Positions 15,134 through 23,439 of a DNA stretch of 64,000 bases are shown here, in pieces. The notes beneath the pieces are model-generated. The model did no database searches, was not told the origin of the DNA, and was given only the letters and a program-made list of their open reading frames with translations. Both the position numbers and the translations under genes were made by a program. Source of the stretch: Methylobacterium sp. E-005 (lineage in GTDB: Bacteria; Pseudomonadota; Alphaproteobacteria; Rhizobiales; Beijerinckiaceae); contig NZ_JAKSYG010000097.1 in NCBI RefSeq assembly GCF_022829725.1, positions 47,558 to 111,557 on the forward strand, read 5' to 3'. Numbering within the stretch: position 1 is the first letter of the stretch; every line of letters begins with the position of its first letter.

Positions 15134-17709
15134 TGCACGGCACGATCACCCGCCCCGAACCGGCACCCCGCCGCATCCCGCTCACCCTGCGCCTTGCTGT
15201 GCGCGAGCTGCGCGCCGGCCTCTCGGGCTTCGCGGTGTTCCTCGCCTGCATCGCGCTCGGCGTCATGGCGATCGCGGGCGTGGCGTCGATCTCGCGCTCG
15301 CTCTCGGACGGGCTCGGCCGGGAAGGGCGCCGCATCCTCGGCGGCGATCTCGCCTACAACCTGATCAACCGCGAGGCGACCGAGGCGGAGAAGCAGGCCC
15401 TGGCGCGGGAAGGCAAGCTCGATATCGTCGCCTCCCTGCGGGCGATGGCGGTGGCGCCGAGCGGCGATGCGGCGCTCGTCGAGCTGAAGTCCGTCGATCC
15501 CGCCACCTACCCGGCCGCGGGCGAGCTCGCCACCGATCCGCCGGGGCGCCCCGCCGATCTCCTGGCGGAACGCGACGGGGTGCCGGGGGCGCTGGCCGAC
15601 CCGGCGCTGCTCACCCGCCTCGCCGTCAAGGTCGGCGACCGCCTCTCGCTGGCCGGCCACCCGATCGCGATCCGCGGCACCATCGTGTCCGAGCCCGACA
15701 AGATCGCCGGCGGCATCGGCTTCGGGCCGCGGCTGATGATCTCCGAGCCGACTCTGCGCGCCACCGGCCTCGTCCAGCCCGGCAGCCTCAACCGCTGGAG
15801 CTACCGCCTCATCCTGCCGCCCGGCACGCCGGATGCCGACCTCGACGCCGCGCAGGCGCGCATCAAAGCCGCGACTCCGGAGGCCGGCTGGGAGATCCGC
15901 TCGCGCACCAACGCCGATCCGCGCTTCGCCAAGAGCATCGAGCGGTTCACGCAGTTCCTGACCCTGGTGGGGCTCACCGCGCTGATCGTCGGCGGGGTCG
16001 GGGTCGGCAACGCGGTCCACGCCTTCGTGGAGCGCAAGCGACCCGCGATCGCGACCCTCAAGAGCGTCGGCGCGCCGGGCTCGCAGGTGGTCGCCCTGTA
16101 CCTGGCCCAGGTGATGCTGATCGCCGGCCTCGGCACGCTCATCGGTCTCGTGATCGGGGCGAGCCTGCCCTTCCTCCTCGACGCCCTGTTCTCGGCCGAT
16201 TTGCCGCTGCCGCTCAATCCCACGCTCGCCCCGGGGGAGCTGGCGCTGGCCGCCGCCTACGGCCTGATCACGGCCTTCGCCTTCGCGATCACGCCCCTCG
16301 GCCGCGCTCACGACGTGCCGGTCTCCGGGCTGTTCCGCGACACGGTCGATCCTGCCCGGGTGCGCCCGCGCTGGCGCTACCGGATCTGGCTGACCCTCAG
16401 CCTCGCGGCCCTGGTGGGCCTGTCGGTGGCGACCGCCTTCGACCGGCGGGTGGCGCTGATCTTCATCGCGGCGGCCGCCATCGCGTTCGGCCTGCTGCAT
16501 CTGGTGGCCCTCGGCCTGATGGCGCTCGCCCGGCGCCTGCCGCATCCGCGCTGGCCGGCGCCCCGGATGGCCCTCGCCAACCTCCACCGGCCCGGCGCCC
16601 TGACGCCGGCCATCGTCCTGTCGCTGGGCCTCGGCGTGACGCTCCTCGTGACGCTCAGCCTGATCGACGCCAACGTCCGGCGCACGATCAGCGCGACCCT
16701 GCCGGCCCGGGCGCCGAACCTGTTCTTCCTCGACATCCCCTCGCGGGACGCCGCCCAGTTCCGGGAGTTCCTGGCCCGCTCGGCGCCCAACGGGAAGATC
16801 GAGGACGTGCCGATGATGCGCGGCCGGATCGTCGCCCTGAACGGCGTGCCGGCGGGCAAGATCCGCGCGCCGGAGGACGCCGCCTGGGTGCTCGACGGCG
16901 ACCGGGGCATCACCTACGCCGACACGGTGCCGGAAGGCTCCAGTCTCACCGAGGGGGCGTGGTGGAGCCCGCAGCAGGGCGCCAAGCCGCTCGTCTCCTT
17001 CGAGGCCGCCCTCGCCCGCCAGCTCGGCCTGAAGCTCGGCGACACCGTGACGGTAAACGTACTCGGCCGCGACCTCACGGCGACGATCTTCAATCTGCGC
17101 CGGGTGGAGTGGCGCAACCTGGGCATCAACTTCGTGATGGTGTTCTCCCCCGGCACCTTCCGGGGCGCACCGCACTCGGATCTCGCGACCCTGACGCTGC
17201 CCGGCGGCACCGATGCGGGGGTGGAGAACCACATCCTGCGCGACGTCGCAAAGAGCTTCCCGTCGGTGAGCGCGGTGCGGGTCAAGGATGCCCTCGACGC
17301 GATCGGCGATCTCGTCGGTCGGCTGGTCCTGGCGATCCGCGGGGCGAGCGCGGTCGCGGTGCTGGCGAGCCTGTTCGTGCTGGCCGGCGCCATCGCGGCC
17401 GGCCACCGGGCGCGCCTCTACGACGCCGTGGTGCTCAAGGTGCTCGGCGCGAGCCGGTCCCGCCTGCTCACCGCCTACGCCATCGAGTATGCGGCTCTGG
17501 GGCTCGCCACGGCCCTGTTCGGCCTCGCGGCCGGCACGCTCGCCGGCTGGGTGATCGTCGCCAAGGTGATGCACCTCGACTTCCGGCTGGACCTCTCGGG
17601 GGCGCTGGTGGCGGCGCTGGCCGCCGTGGCGCTGGCGATCCTGCTCGGGCTGCTGGGCACGTGGCGGATCCTGGGGCAGAAGCCGGCACCGTACCTGCGG
17701 CAGATCTGA
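15133..17709 (+). CDS. ybbP: ABC transporter permease with two FtsX-like domains (YbbP-like)
   Basis: The 858-residue inner-membrane protein has a first membrane helix near residues 28-50, a large periplasmic segment and a first FtsX domain with three to four helices (about 270-410, FTQFLTLVGLTALIVGGVGVG). Two central helices (about 415-470) and a second periplasmic segment lead to a final FtsX domain (about 740-850, HRARLYDAVVLKVLGASRSR). This ten-helix layout with duplicated FtsX modules is that of YbbP. The substrate is unknown. The E. coli counterpart is co-located with TesA, as here, which suggests a role with periplasmic lipid or ester products. ATG overlaps the ybbA stop (TGATG). Confidence 0.92.
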   Translation: MHGTITRPEPAPRRIPLTLRLAVRELRAGLSGFAVFLACIALGVMAIAGVASISRSLSDGLGREGRRILGGDLAYNLINREATEAEKQALAREGKLDIVASLRAMAVAPSGDAALVELKSVDPATYPAAGELATDPPGRPADLLAERDGVPGALADPALLTRLAVKVGDRLSLAGHPIAIRGTIVSEPDKIAGGIGFGPRLMISEPTLRATGLVQPGSLNRWSYRLILPPGTPDADLDAAQARIKAATPEAGWEIRSRTNADPRFAKSIERFTQFLTLVGLTALIVGGVGVGNAVHAFVERKRPAIATLKSVGAPGSQVVALYLAQVMLIAGLGTLIGLVIGASLPFLLDALFSADLPLPLNPTLAPGELALAAAYGLITAFAFAITPLGRAHDVPVSGLFRDTVDPARVRPRWRYRIWLTLSLAALVGLSVATAFDRRVALIFIAAAAIAFGLLHLVALGLMALARRLPHPRWPAPRMALANLHRPGALTPAIVLSLGLGVTLLVTLSLIDANVRRTISATLPARAPNLFFLDIPSRDAAQFREFLARSAPNGKIEDVPMMRGRIVALNGVPAGKIRAPEDAAWVLDGDRGITYADTVPEGSSLTEGAWWSPQQGAKPLVSFEAALARQLGLKLGDTVTVNVLGRDLTATIFNLRRVEWRNLGINFVMVFSPGTFRGAPHSDLATLTLPGGTDAGVENHILRDVAKSFPSVSAVRVKDALDAIGDLVGRLVLAIRGASAVAVLASLFVLAGAIAAGHRARLYDAVVLKVLGASRSRLLTAYAIEYAALGLATALFGLAAGTLAGWVIVAKVMHLDFRLDLSGALVAALAAVALAILLGLLGTWRILGQKPAPYLRQI

Positions 17710-17936
17710 CGGCGCCGGCCCATGTCGGCCTCAGCGCCAGACTCCCCCGGGGCCTCTGGCGAAGAACGGTCTCGCCCCCTGCCGCACGCCGATCCTGTCG
17801 CCGCCGAAGCCGGGCCGGCTCCGGTCAAGGCAGGCCCTCGGGCCCGCCGGGCCAACCGCGCCCCGTCGAACGACGCCCGATCCGGAATCGGCACCATCGG
17901 TCCGAAGGGAGGGGCTTTCAGCGCCCGAGCCCGCAC

Positions 17937-18245
17937 TCATAGGTCCCCGCACGCCGCCTTCTCAGCGGTGCTCCGGCCGTCTTCGGCACCTCCGGGGCCA
18001 ACCATCGTGAGAACCGCTTCACCGAAGCGCGTCCGTGCGCCCGGATCGAGCCGGCGCAGATGGATCCCGACCAGTGCCAGCAGCCGCTCCGTATCCCGCT
18101 CGATCACTCCGGGGTGATCGGGACCGTAGAACGCCCCGACCGGCAAATCGAGGGACTGGGCAATCCTGTTCAGCGCACGCGAAGGCGAAGATTCCGCCTT
18201 CAGGTCCGCAATCCTGCGCAGGGAATCGAGCGCCTTCTCGTTCAT
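17937..18245 (-). CDS. Hypothetical protein, 102 residues, possible small helical regulator
   Basis: A small soluble, mainly helical protein. The segment RALNRIAQSLDLPVGAFYGP (about residues 23-42) resembles the first helices of an XRE-like helix-turn-helix domain, but the match is short and incomplete. The remainder (ERDTERLLALVGIHLRRLDP and on) is helical. A good ribosome-binding sequence (GAGGGTT) precedes the ATG at 18245. It reads away from the PAS-domain gene, and the two share the 161-bp region between them. I do not recognise the family, and the regulatory role is only a guess. In 17710-17936 I see nothing. Confidence 0.6.
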   Translation of the reverse strand: MNEKALDSLRRIADLKAESSPSRALNRIAQSLDLPVGAFYGPDHPGVIERDTERLLALVGIHLRRLDPGARTRFGEAVLTMVGPGGAEDGRSTAEKAACGDL

Positions 18246-18406
18246 GGCGAACCCTCGGATTGCTCACCGCGGAGGATAATTTTCCAATCGTGACGGGGAG
18301 TGCCTGTTTGAACGGGTATTCGCAAGTGAACTCTTTGTCATTTTTCCAGAAGATTGGTACGTGACCAGACATTCGGGTTTCGATCGGCCCGGGGGGACCG
18401 TTCAAC

Positions 18407-19000
18407 ATGCACATCAACCTCATGGATGGCCGCGCGGAGAACGCCGACCGTCTCCGCGCGGCTCTCGAAGCCTCGTGCGTCGTGGGAACCTGGGAGTGGG
18501 ACCATATCCGCGGCATGGTCGTCTACGACGCGGGCGCGGCCCGCCTGCTGACCGGCCGCGCCGACCTCGCCGACCAGCCGATCAAGGGCCCGATGGCCCT
18601 GGCCGCGGTGCATCCCGAGGACCTGACGTGGCTGATGGACGACATGCTCCAAGCGATCCGGTCCGGCGGATTGGTGCTGGCCGAATACCGCGTGTTCAAG
18701 GCGGATGGCTCCGTCCGCTGGCTCCTGAGCCGCGGGCGGACCCACCGGAACGAAGACGGCCAGCCGCAGCGCTCGCACGGCATCCTCATCCTGATGGACA
18801 TCACGGAAATCCGGGACGGCGGCGACCGCTACGTGGTCGGCAAGCCCCGGGCGGGTGGCGACCCGCTGGAACGGGCGGCCGATCTCGCCATCGCGCTGAA
18901 GCACGCGCTCACCGACGACATGCCCGGGGAGGTGCGGGTTGCCGCCGAGTTGCTGCTGCTGGGCCTGGGCCGCGCGCTCGCCCGTAGAATGCCGGGCTGA
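18407..19000 (+). CDS. PAS-domain protein (stand-alone sensor module)
   Basis: The 197-residue cytoplasmic protein is mainly one PAS domain of the PAS_3 type (about residues 20-135). It runs from CVVGTWEWDHIRGMVVYDAG, through AAVHPEDLTWLMDDMLQAI, to the terminal strands AEYRVFKADGSVRWLLSRG and ILILMDITEIRD. No kinase, GGDEF, EAL or methyl-accepting domain follows. The last 55 residues are helical and end LLLLGLGRALARRMPG. It may sense a small ligand or light and act by binding another protein. The ligand is unknown. The gene is single and faces away from the 102-residue gene upstream. Confidence 0.82.
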   Translation: MHINLMDGRAENADRLRAALEASCVVGTWEWDHIRGMVVYDAGAARLLTGRADLADQPIKGPMALAAVHPEDLTWLMDDMLQAIRSGGLVLAEYRVFKADGSVRWLLSRGRTHRNEDGQPQRSHGILILMDITEIRDGGDRYVVGKPRAGGDPLERAADLAIALKHALTDDMPGEVRVAAELLLLGLGRALARRMPG

Positions 19001-19315
19001 GCACGGGAACCGGATTTCGACGACCGCGGATCGCGCAGGCAGGCTCGAACCGGCCGCGCCCGACCGATCCGCACCGGAAAACCCGGAGCCAGCGCGGGTG
19101 GGCGGGACATAAGGAAGCCATTAAGACTTCGCGCATGCACATCGAAACGCCCGGATCCCGGCAACCGCCAGTCGAACAACCCGCGGGCAGGGCGGAATGC
19201 ATTTTAATCCCCGCCCGGATGGACAAAAATACATCGTCCGGACATGGAAAACCGGCCGCGCAACCGTGGCCGGGCACTTGTGCTGGCGACGCGCGCGCAA
19301 CATATTCCTGACCGA
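19001..19315. other. Gene-free region upstream of the Bax inhibitor-1 gene
   Basis: No coding sequence is seen between the PAS gene stop and the leader hairpins at 19316. A weak inverted repeat GGGCGG (19190-19195) / CCGCCC (19211-19216) encloses an AT-rich core containing ATGCAT and TTTTAAT, a possible promoter area. Confidence 0.4.
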
Positions 19316-19368
19316 GGCGCCAGCCTGGCGCCAGAGGTCCTGCGTGGGCCTCGCCCGAAACACCACGC
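19316..19368 (+). ncRNA. Two-hairpin 5' leader of the Bax inhibitor-1 (ybhL-type) gene
   Basis: Two perfect stems lie 28-80 bp upstream of the start codon. The first is GGCGCCA (19316-19322) with TGGCGCC (19326-19332), and the second is GCGTGG (19342-19347) with CCACGC (19363-19368). A conserved RNA element named after ybhL is known upstream of such genes in alphaproteobacteria. Whether this leader belongs to it needs a covariance-model match. The hairpins are seen directly, while the riboregulatory role is inference. Confidence 0.4.
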
Positions 19369-19395
19369 TGAGAGAGCCTCCGCAAGGAAACTCCC

Positions 19396-20166
19396 ATGGC
19401 ATTCGAGAACAGTCCCTTCCGGTACGGCGCCCAGCAGCCGACGGGCTACGCCGGCACCCAGGTCGAGGTCGACCAGGGCCTGCGTGCCTTCATGCTCGGC
19501 GTCTACAACAACATGGTCATCGGGCTCGGGATCTCCGGTCTCGTCGCCCTCGGCCTGAACATGGCCTCGGTCGCGGCCTACCAGGGTACGCGCCCGATCC
19601 TGACCCCGTTCGGTCAGACCCTCTACCTGAGCCCGCTCAAGTGGGTGCTGATGCTGGCCCCGCTTGCGTTCATCTTCGTCTTCTCGATGCGGATGGACCG
19701 GATGTCGGCCTCGTCGGCGCGGACGATGTTCTTCGCCTTCGCGGCGGTGATGGGCGCGTCGATGTCTTCGCTCCTGCTGGTCTTCACCGGCGCGAGCGTG
19801 GTCCAGGTGTTCTTCATCACGGCGGCGGCCTTCGGCTCGCTGAGCCTGTGGGGCTACACCACGAAGCGCAGCCTCTCCGGCATGGGCTCGTTCCTGATGA
19901 TGGGCCTGATCGGCATCATCCTCGCGTCGCTGGTGAACATCTTCTTCGCCTCGTCGGCCCTCCAGTTCGCCATCTCGGTGCTGGGCGTGCTGATCTTCGC
20001 GGGGCTGACCGCCTACGACACCCAGAAGCTCAAGGAGATGTATCTCTACGGAGGCTTCAACGGCGAGATGGCGGCCAAGATGTCGGTCAACGGCGCCCTG
20101 ACGCTCTATCTCGACTTCATCAACATGTTCCAGTTCCTGCTCAGCCTGATCGGCGACCGCCGCTAG
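19396..20166 (+). CDS. Bax inhibitor-1/YccA family inner-membrane protein
   Basis: The 256-residue protein has a soluble N-terminus of about 30 residues and then seven hydrophobic segments. It ends with the family hallmark (about residues 205-250), LIFAGLTAYDTQKLKEMYLYG followed by MFQFLLSLIGDRR. BI-1 proteins are pH-sensitive calcium leak channels or membrane-protein quality-control factors. The bacterial homologues YccA and YbhL are linked to FtsH control. ATG 19396 has AAGGAAACT upstream. The gene is single, has a structured leader and ends in a strong terminator. Confidence 0.93.
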   Translation: MAFENSPFRYGAQQPTGYAGTQVEVDQGLRAFMLGVYNNMVIGLGISGLVALGLNMASVAAYQGTRPILTPFGQTLYLSPLKWVLMLAPLAFIFVFSMRMDRMSASSARTMFFAFAAVMGASMSSLLLVFTGASVVQVFFITAAAFGSLSLWGYTTKRSLSGMGSFLMMGLIGIILASLVNIFFASSALQFAISVLGVLIFAGLTAYDTQKLKEMYLYGGFNGEMAAKMSVNGALTLYLDFINMFQFLLSLIGDRR

Positions 20167-20190
20167 GCAAGACGGACTGACTGACGCACG

Positions 20191-20225
20191 AAACCCCGGC
20201 GGGCGACCGCCGGGGTTTCTTTTTG
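20191..20225 (+). terminator. Rho-independent terminator of the Bax inhibitor-1 gene
   Basis: A perfect 12-bp stem, AAACCCCGGCGG (20191-20202) and CCGCCGGGGTTT (20207-20218), with a GCGA loop is followed by CTTTTTG. It lies 25 bp after the stop codon and is the clearest intrinsic terminator in the window. Confidence 0.93.
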
Positions 20226-20261
20226 CCTGACGGGTCGGGGCGCGGGCGCTACCCTGGCCTC

Positions 20262-21155
20262 ATGCTGAGAATCACCGGCCTCTCCGCCTTCCCGATCACG
20301 CCGAGCGACGCCGACGGCCGCGTCGAGGCCGACGCCCTGCGCCGGCTGCTGGAGCCGCTGGCGGCGGCCGGCGTCGATTCGATCGGCCTGCTCGGCAGCA
20401 CCGGCACCTACGCCTACCTGTCCCGGGACGAGCGGCGCCGGGCGGTGGAGATCGCCGTCGAGACCGTGTTGGGCCGGACGCCCCTGCTGGTCGGCATCGG
20501 CGCGCTGCGCACCGATGACGCGATCCGCCTGGCCCGGGATGCGCGCGCGGCCGGCGCGGCTGCGGGTCTCCTCGCGCCCGTCTCCTACACGCCGCTCACG
20601 GAGGACGAGGTCCTCGCGCATTTCGAGGCGGTGGCGGGGGAGGGCGGCCTGCCGCTCGTGATCTACGACAATCCCGCCACCACGCATTTCCGCTTCGCGC
20701 CGGAGCTGATCGGCCGGATCGCCCGCCTGCCCGGCGTGGTAGCCGCCAAGTGTCCGGCGCCCGAGCCGGACGCCGCCGCGGCCGGGGTCGCCGCCCTCCG
20801 GGCCGCCGTGCCGACCGGGTTTCCCATTGGGTTCAGCGGTGACTGGAACGCGACCGAGGCCCTGATCGCCGGGGGCGCCGCATGGTTCAGCGTGGCCGCG
20901 GGCCTGTTTCCGAAGACGTGCCTGGCCCTCGCAAGGGCCGCCGAGGCGGGCGACGCGGACCGCGCCCGGGCGCTGAATGCCGAACTCGAACCCCTCTGGG
21001 CGCTGTTCAAGGCCCATTCGAGCCTGCGGGTGGTCTATGCGCTGGCCGGGATCCTGGGCCTCTGCCGGGCCGAGCCGCCCCGTCCGATCCGGCCGCTGGC
21101 GCCCGAGGTCCAGGCGGAGATCGCTGGGATGCAGCACGTTCTATCGCTCACGTGA
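20262..21155 (+). CDS. Dihydrodipicolinate synthase family lyase (DapA-like aldolase)
   Basis: The 297-residue TIM-barrel enzyme belongs to the class I aldolase family of DapA, N-acetylneuraminate lyase and KDG aldolase. The Schiff-base Lys is in GVVAAKCPAPEP (about residue 165) and the conserved Tyr in LVIYDNPATT (about residue 135). The substrate loop reads GSTGTYAYLSRDER in place of the DapA GTTGE motif, so this is probably not the lysine-pathway enzyme but a catabolic aldolase for a 2-keto acid. The ATG at 20262 begins right at the first strand. There is no operon partner, since the upstream gene is closed by a terminator. Confidence 0.86.
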   Translation: MLRITGLSAFPITPSDADGRVEADALRRLLEPLAAAGVDSIGLLGSTGTYAYLSRDERRRAVEIAVETVLGRTPLLVGIGALRTDDAIRLARDARAAGAAAGLLAPVSYTPLTEDEVLAHFEAVAGEGGLPLVIYDNPATTHFRFAPELIGRIARLPGVVAAKCPAPEPDAAAAGVAALRAAVPTGFPIGFSGDWNATEALIAGGAAWFSVAAGLFPKTCLALARAAEAGDADRARALNAELEPLWALFKAHSSLRVVYALAGILGLCRAEPPRPIRPLAPEVQAEIAGMQHVLSLT

Positions 21156-21249
21156 AATCGACGGATCATGCGGCTTCCGTTTGAACGCCGCGGTCGCTGC
21201 AGCCCACACCATCATCACGAGCGCAGCGCCGTGACCCAGGCCGGCGCGA

Positions 21250-21279
21250 CGCCGGACGACGTGGCGCCGGACGACGTGG
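21250..21279. repeat. Two 15-bp tandem repeats
   Basis: CGCCGGACGACGTGG occurs twice in direct succession (21250-21264 and 21265-21279) in the 191-bp space between the convergent dapA-like and DUF2794 genes. No other structure is evident there. Confidence 0.7.
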
Positions 21280-21346
21280 CGCCACTGGATCGCTGCGCTC
21301 CGCTCGCAGAGACGGCGGGGTCGAACGCGTCAACCGGAGCGCGGTC

Positions 21347-21721
21347 TCACACCGCCCGGGGTGCCGGTTCCAGCACGGCGATCACCCGGGCGAGGTCGGT
21401 GCCGCGCTTCAGCACCTGTCCGCTGGCGGCGATCACCGCGTAGGCCCCCTGGCGGCGGGCGAGCTTCGGATCCTTCTCGATCCGGTAGAGCGGCATCTCG
21501 GAGGCGCGGCGATAGATCGAGAACACCGCCTTGTCGCGCCGGAAGTCGAGGGCGTAATCGCGCCATTCACCCGCGGCGACCTGCCGTCCGTAGAGGTTGA
21601 AGATCACGCGCAACTCGTCCCGGTTGAAAGCGATCTGGGGCGGCTCCGCGCGGACCGGGAAGGGGATCACATGGCCCGCCGCCTCGTCGGGCCCGGGCCC
21701 GGCGCCCATCCGCTCAGTCAT
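21347..21721 (-). CDS. DUF2794 domain protein
   Basis: The 124-residue protein matches the alphaproteobacterial DUF2794 family through residues 35-120: FNRDELRVIFNLYGRQVAAG, WRDYALDFRRDKAVFSIYRR and EMPLYRIEKDPKLARRQGAY. The family is small, soluble and widely conserved in alphaproteobacteria, with no assigned function. ATG 21721 has GGGAG at the proper distance. Longer frames upstream are rejected. It is divergent from the bluB leader RNA across about 170 bp. Confidence 0.85.
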   Translation of the reverse strand: MTERMGAGPGPDEAAGHVIPFPVRAEPPQIAFNRDELRVIFNLYGRQVAAGEWRDYALDFRRDKAVFSIYRRASEMPLYRIEKDPKLARRQGAYAVIAASGQVLKRGTDLARVIAVLEPAPRAV

Positions 21722-21893
21722 TCGAACTCCCGCGCATCCTTGCTTTGCCGGATGATGGCCCCCGCCGGAGCGACCTGCAAGGGTGCCGGCCGGGCCAATC
21801 CGTGTCGCGCAGGACACACCCAAGAGACAAAAATCACCGTTCCGCCCAATTGATGCCTTTTGCAGGCCGCGCTGCAGGCTCACAACAGATGGT

Positions 21894-22031
21894 GAACCTC
21901 GCCGGTTTCTGACCGGCCGGCGCCCCGACCCAGCTCCCCAGCCCTCGGTCGCCGGTCGGGATCCCAGGACCCGGCACTCCGAGGTTTCGAGACCCAAGAC
22001 TTCAGGCCGCCCCAACCGGGCGGCCTTTTTT
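21894..22031 (+). ncRNA. Structured RNA with intrinsic terminator just upstream of bluB
   Basis: A closing helix AACCTCG (21895-21901) / CGAGGTT (21980-21986) encloses a hairpin CCGGT-TTCTG-ACCGG (21902-21916). It also encloses a second arm, CCGG/CCGG plus CCCGACC (21924-21930) / GGTCGGG (21954-21960). A terminator hairpin with six T residues follows (22004-22031), 27 bp before the bluB start. No plus-strand gene ends nearby, so this terminator must belong to a leader or a separate small RNA. It lacks the B12-box and G-rich core of cobalamin riboswitches. A 6S-like or other small RNA is possible. Confidence 0.55.
22004..22031 (+). terminator. Rho-independent terminator or attenuator before bluB
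   Basis: AGGCCGCCC (22004-22012) and GGGCGGCCT (22018-22026) form a perfect 9-bp stem with a CAACC loop, followed by a T-run to 22031. The nearest upstream plus-strand coding sequence ends more than 800 bp away, which points to termination of a leader transcript. Confidence 0.85.
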
Positions 22032-22058
22032 CTGTTCGGTCCGGGCCTGGATGCTTGT

Positions 22059-22709
22059 ATGCCACGGGTCATGGGCCCGCCCGCCTTCGACGACGCCTTC
22101 CTGCAGGATCTCGACGCGCTGTTCGCGTGGCGCCGGGACGTGCGCCGGTTCCGGACCGATCCGGTCGACGCGGACCATCTCGACGCGTGCCTGGCGGCGG
22201 CCCACCACGCCCCATCGGTCGGCAACAGCCGGCCCTGGCGCTTCGTGCGCGTCTCGGACCCCGACCGGCGCGCCGCCATCATCGCGAGCTTCGGACGCTG
22301 CAACGCGGCGGCGGCGGAGACCTACGATGCGGATCGGGCGGCGCGCTACCGGGCGCTGAAGCTCGCAGGCCTGCGGGAGGCGCCGGTCCACCTCGCGGCC
22401 TTCTGCGATTCGGCGACCGCGGCCGGCCTTGGGCTCGGCCGGGCCAGCATGCCGGAGACCCTGGCGTATTCGGTGGTCGGGGCGGTTCAGTGCTTCTGGC
22501 TGGCCGCCCGGGCGCGGGGGCTCGGCGTCGGCTGGGTCTCGATCCTTGAACCCGATGCCGTCACGGCGATCCTGGCGGTGCCGGAGACGTGGCGGCTCGT
22601 CGCCTACCTGTGCGTCGGACACCCGGTCGAGGAGCACCGCGATCCGGAGCTGGAGCGCCACAGCTGGCAGGAGGAGGATCCGCGCGGCCGGCGGCTGATC
22701 GAGCGCTGA
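22059..22709 (+). CDS. bluB: 5,6-dimethylbenzimidazole synthase (BluB)
   Basis: The 216-residue flavoenzyme of the nitroreductase fold begins FAWRRDVRRFRTDPVDADHL, continues HHAPSVGNSRPWRFVRVSD (FMN-binding), and has TLAYSVVGAVQCFWLAAR and GLGVGWVSILEP. This is the BluB rather than the generic nitroreductase pattern. It cleaves FMNH2 with oxygen to make 5,6-dimethylbenzimidazole, the lower ligand of vitamin B12. ATG 22059 (MPRVMG) or ATG 22071 (MGPPAF) can serve as the start. No other cobalamin genes are adjacent, and the gene is preceded by a structured, terminated leader. Confidence 0.9.
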   Translation: MPRVMGPPAFDDAFLQDLDALFAWRRDVRRFRTDPVDADHLDACLAAAHHAPSVGNSRPWRFVRVSDPDRRAAIIASFGRCNAAAAETYDADRAARYRALKLAGLREAPVHLAAFCDSATAAGLGLGRASMPETLAYSVVGAVQCFWLAARARGLGVGWVSILEPDAVTAILAVPETWRLVAYLCVGHPVEEHRDPELERHSWQEEDPRGRRLIER

Positions 22710-22890
22710 GCCCTGACACAGCCAGACCCGAAGTCGTACCCAAGACCTCGGCGGCGAATTTACGTTGCTGCTTTACCGTGATCCGCGGTTTCAAGTGCCA
22801 TCCACGCATCAACCATAGCTTTCGCTGGAACGCCAAGCTCGGCCGTGGATTACTCGGCCGCAGAAGATCACGCGTATCGGGGAACGAGTT

Positions 22891-23400
22891 ATGTCGGGTC
22901 GGGTGGCGGCTGTATTCGGATTGGCCGGCGCGATGCTGGCTGGATGCTTCGGCGGCGCGCAGGCGCGCGAGATCGTGCCCTTCCAGAACGGCGTCGCGCC
23001 GGGCTCGATCGTGATCAGCGTGACCCAGCGCAAGCTCTATCTGGTCAACGGCGACGGGACGGCGATCCGTTATCCGGTGGCGGTGGGCAAGCCCGGCAAG
23101 CAATGGTTCGGCACCGCCGCCATCGACGGCAAGTACGTGGCGCCCGCGTGGTCGCCGCCGGACGAGGTCAAGCGCGACAACCCGCGCCTGCCGAACCTGA
23201 TCGCGGGCGGCTCGCCGCACAACCCGATGGGCGCGGCCGCCATGACCCTGCAGGGCGGCCAGTACGCGATCCACGGCACCAACCGACCGAGCTCGGTCGG
23301 CACCTGGGCATCCTATGGCTGCATCCGGATGTACAATCAGGATGTGGTCGATCTCTACGCGCGGGTCGATGTCGGCACGCCGGTCTACATGACGCACTGA
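22891..23400 (+). CDS. L,D-transpeptidase (YkuD domain), exported
   Basis: The 169-residue protein has an N-terminal signal with a likely lipobox (AMLAGC, Cys19), so it may be a lipoprotein. The YkuD catalytic domain spans about residues 37-167: the substrate strand SIVISVTQRKLYLVNGDG, then YAIHGTNRPSSVG and the active site SYGCIRMYNQD. It forms 3-3 peptidoglycan cross-links or attaches proteins to peptidoglycan. GGGGAA precedes ATG 22891. It is one of two unlike L,D-transpeptidases in the window; the other is YafK-like near 49 kb. Confidence 0.92.
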   Translation: MSGRVAAVFGLAGAMLAGCFGGAQAREIVPFQNGVAPGSIVISVTQRKLYLVNGDGTAIRYPVAVGKPGKQWFGTAAIDGKYVAPAWSPPDEVKRDNPRLPNLIAGGSPHNPMGAAAMTLQGGQYAIHGTNRPSSVGTWASYGCIRMYNQDVVDLYARVDVGTPVYMTH

Positions 23401-23439
23401 CGGCGGCAGACCGAGACCGATGGGTTTGTTTCGGCTGTC

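Noticed and set aside
21168..21443. Small plus-strand frame containing the tandem repeat
   Set aside because: It overlaps the end of the DUF2794 gene on the opposite strand, has no ribosome-binding site and has no recognisable fold.
21722..22058. Cobalamin riboswitch before bluB
   Set aside because: The context would suit it, but the region lacks the conserved core (GGTGC start, GGGAA-type segment, CCCCGCAACTG) and a matching B12 box. A different structured RNA fits better.
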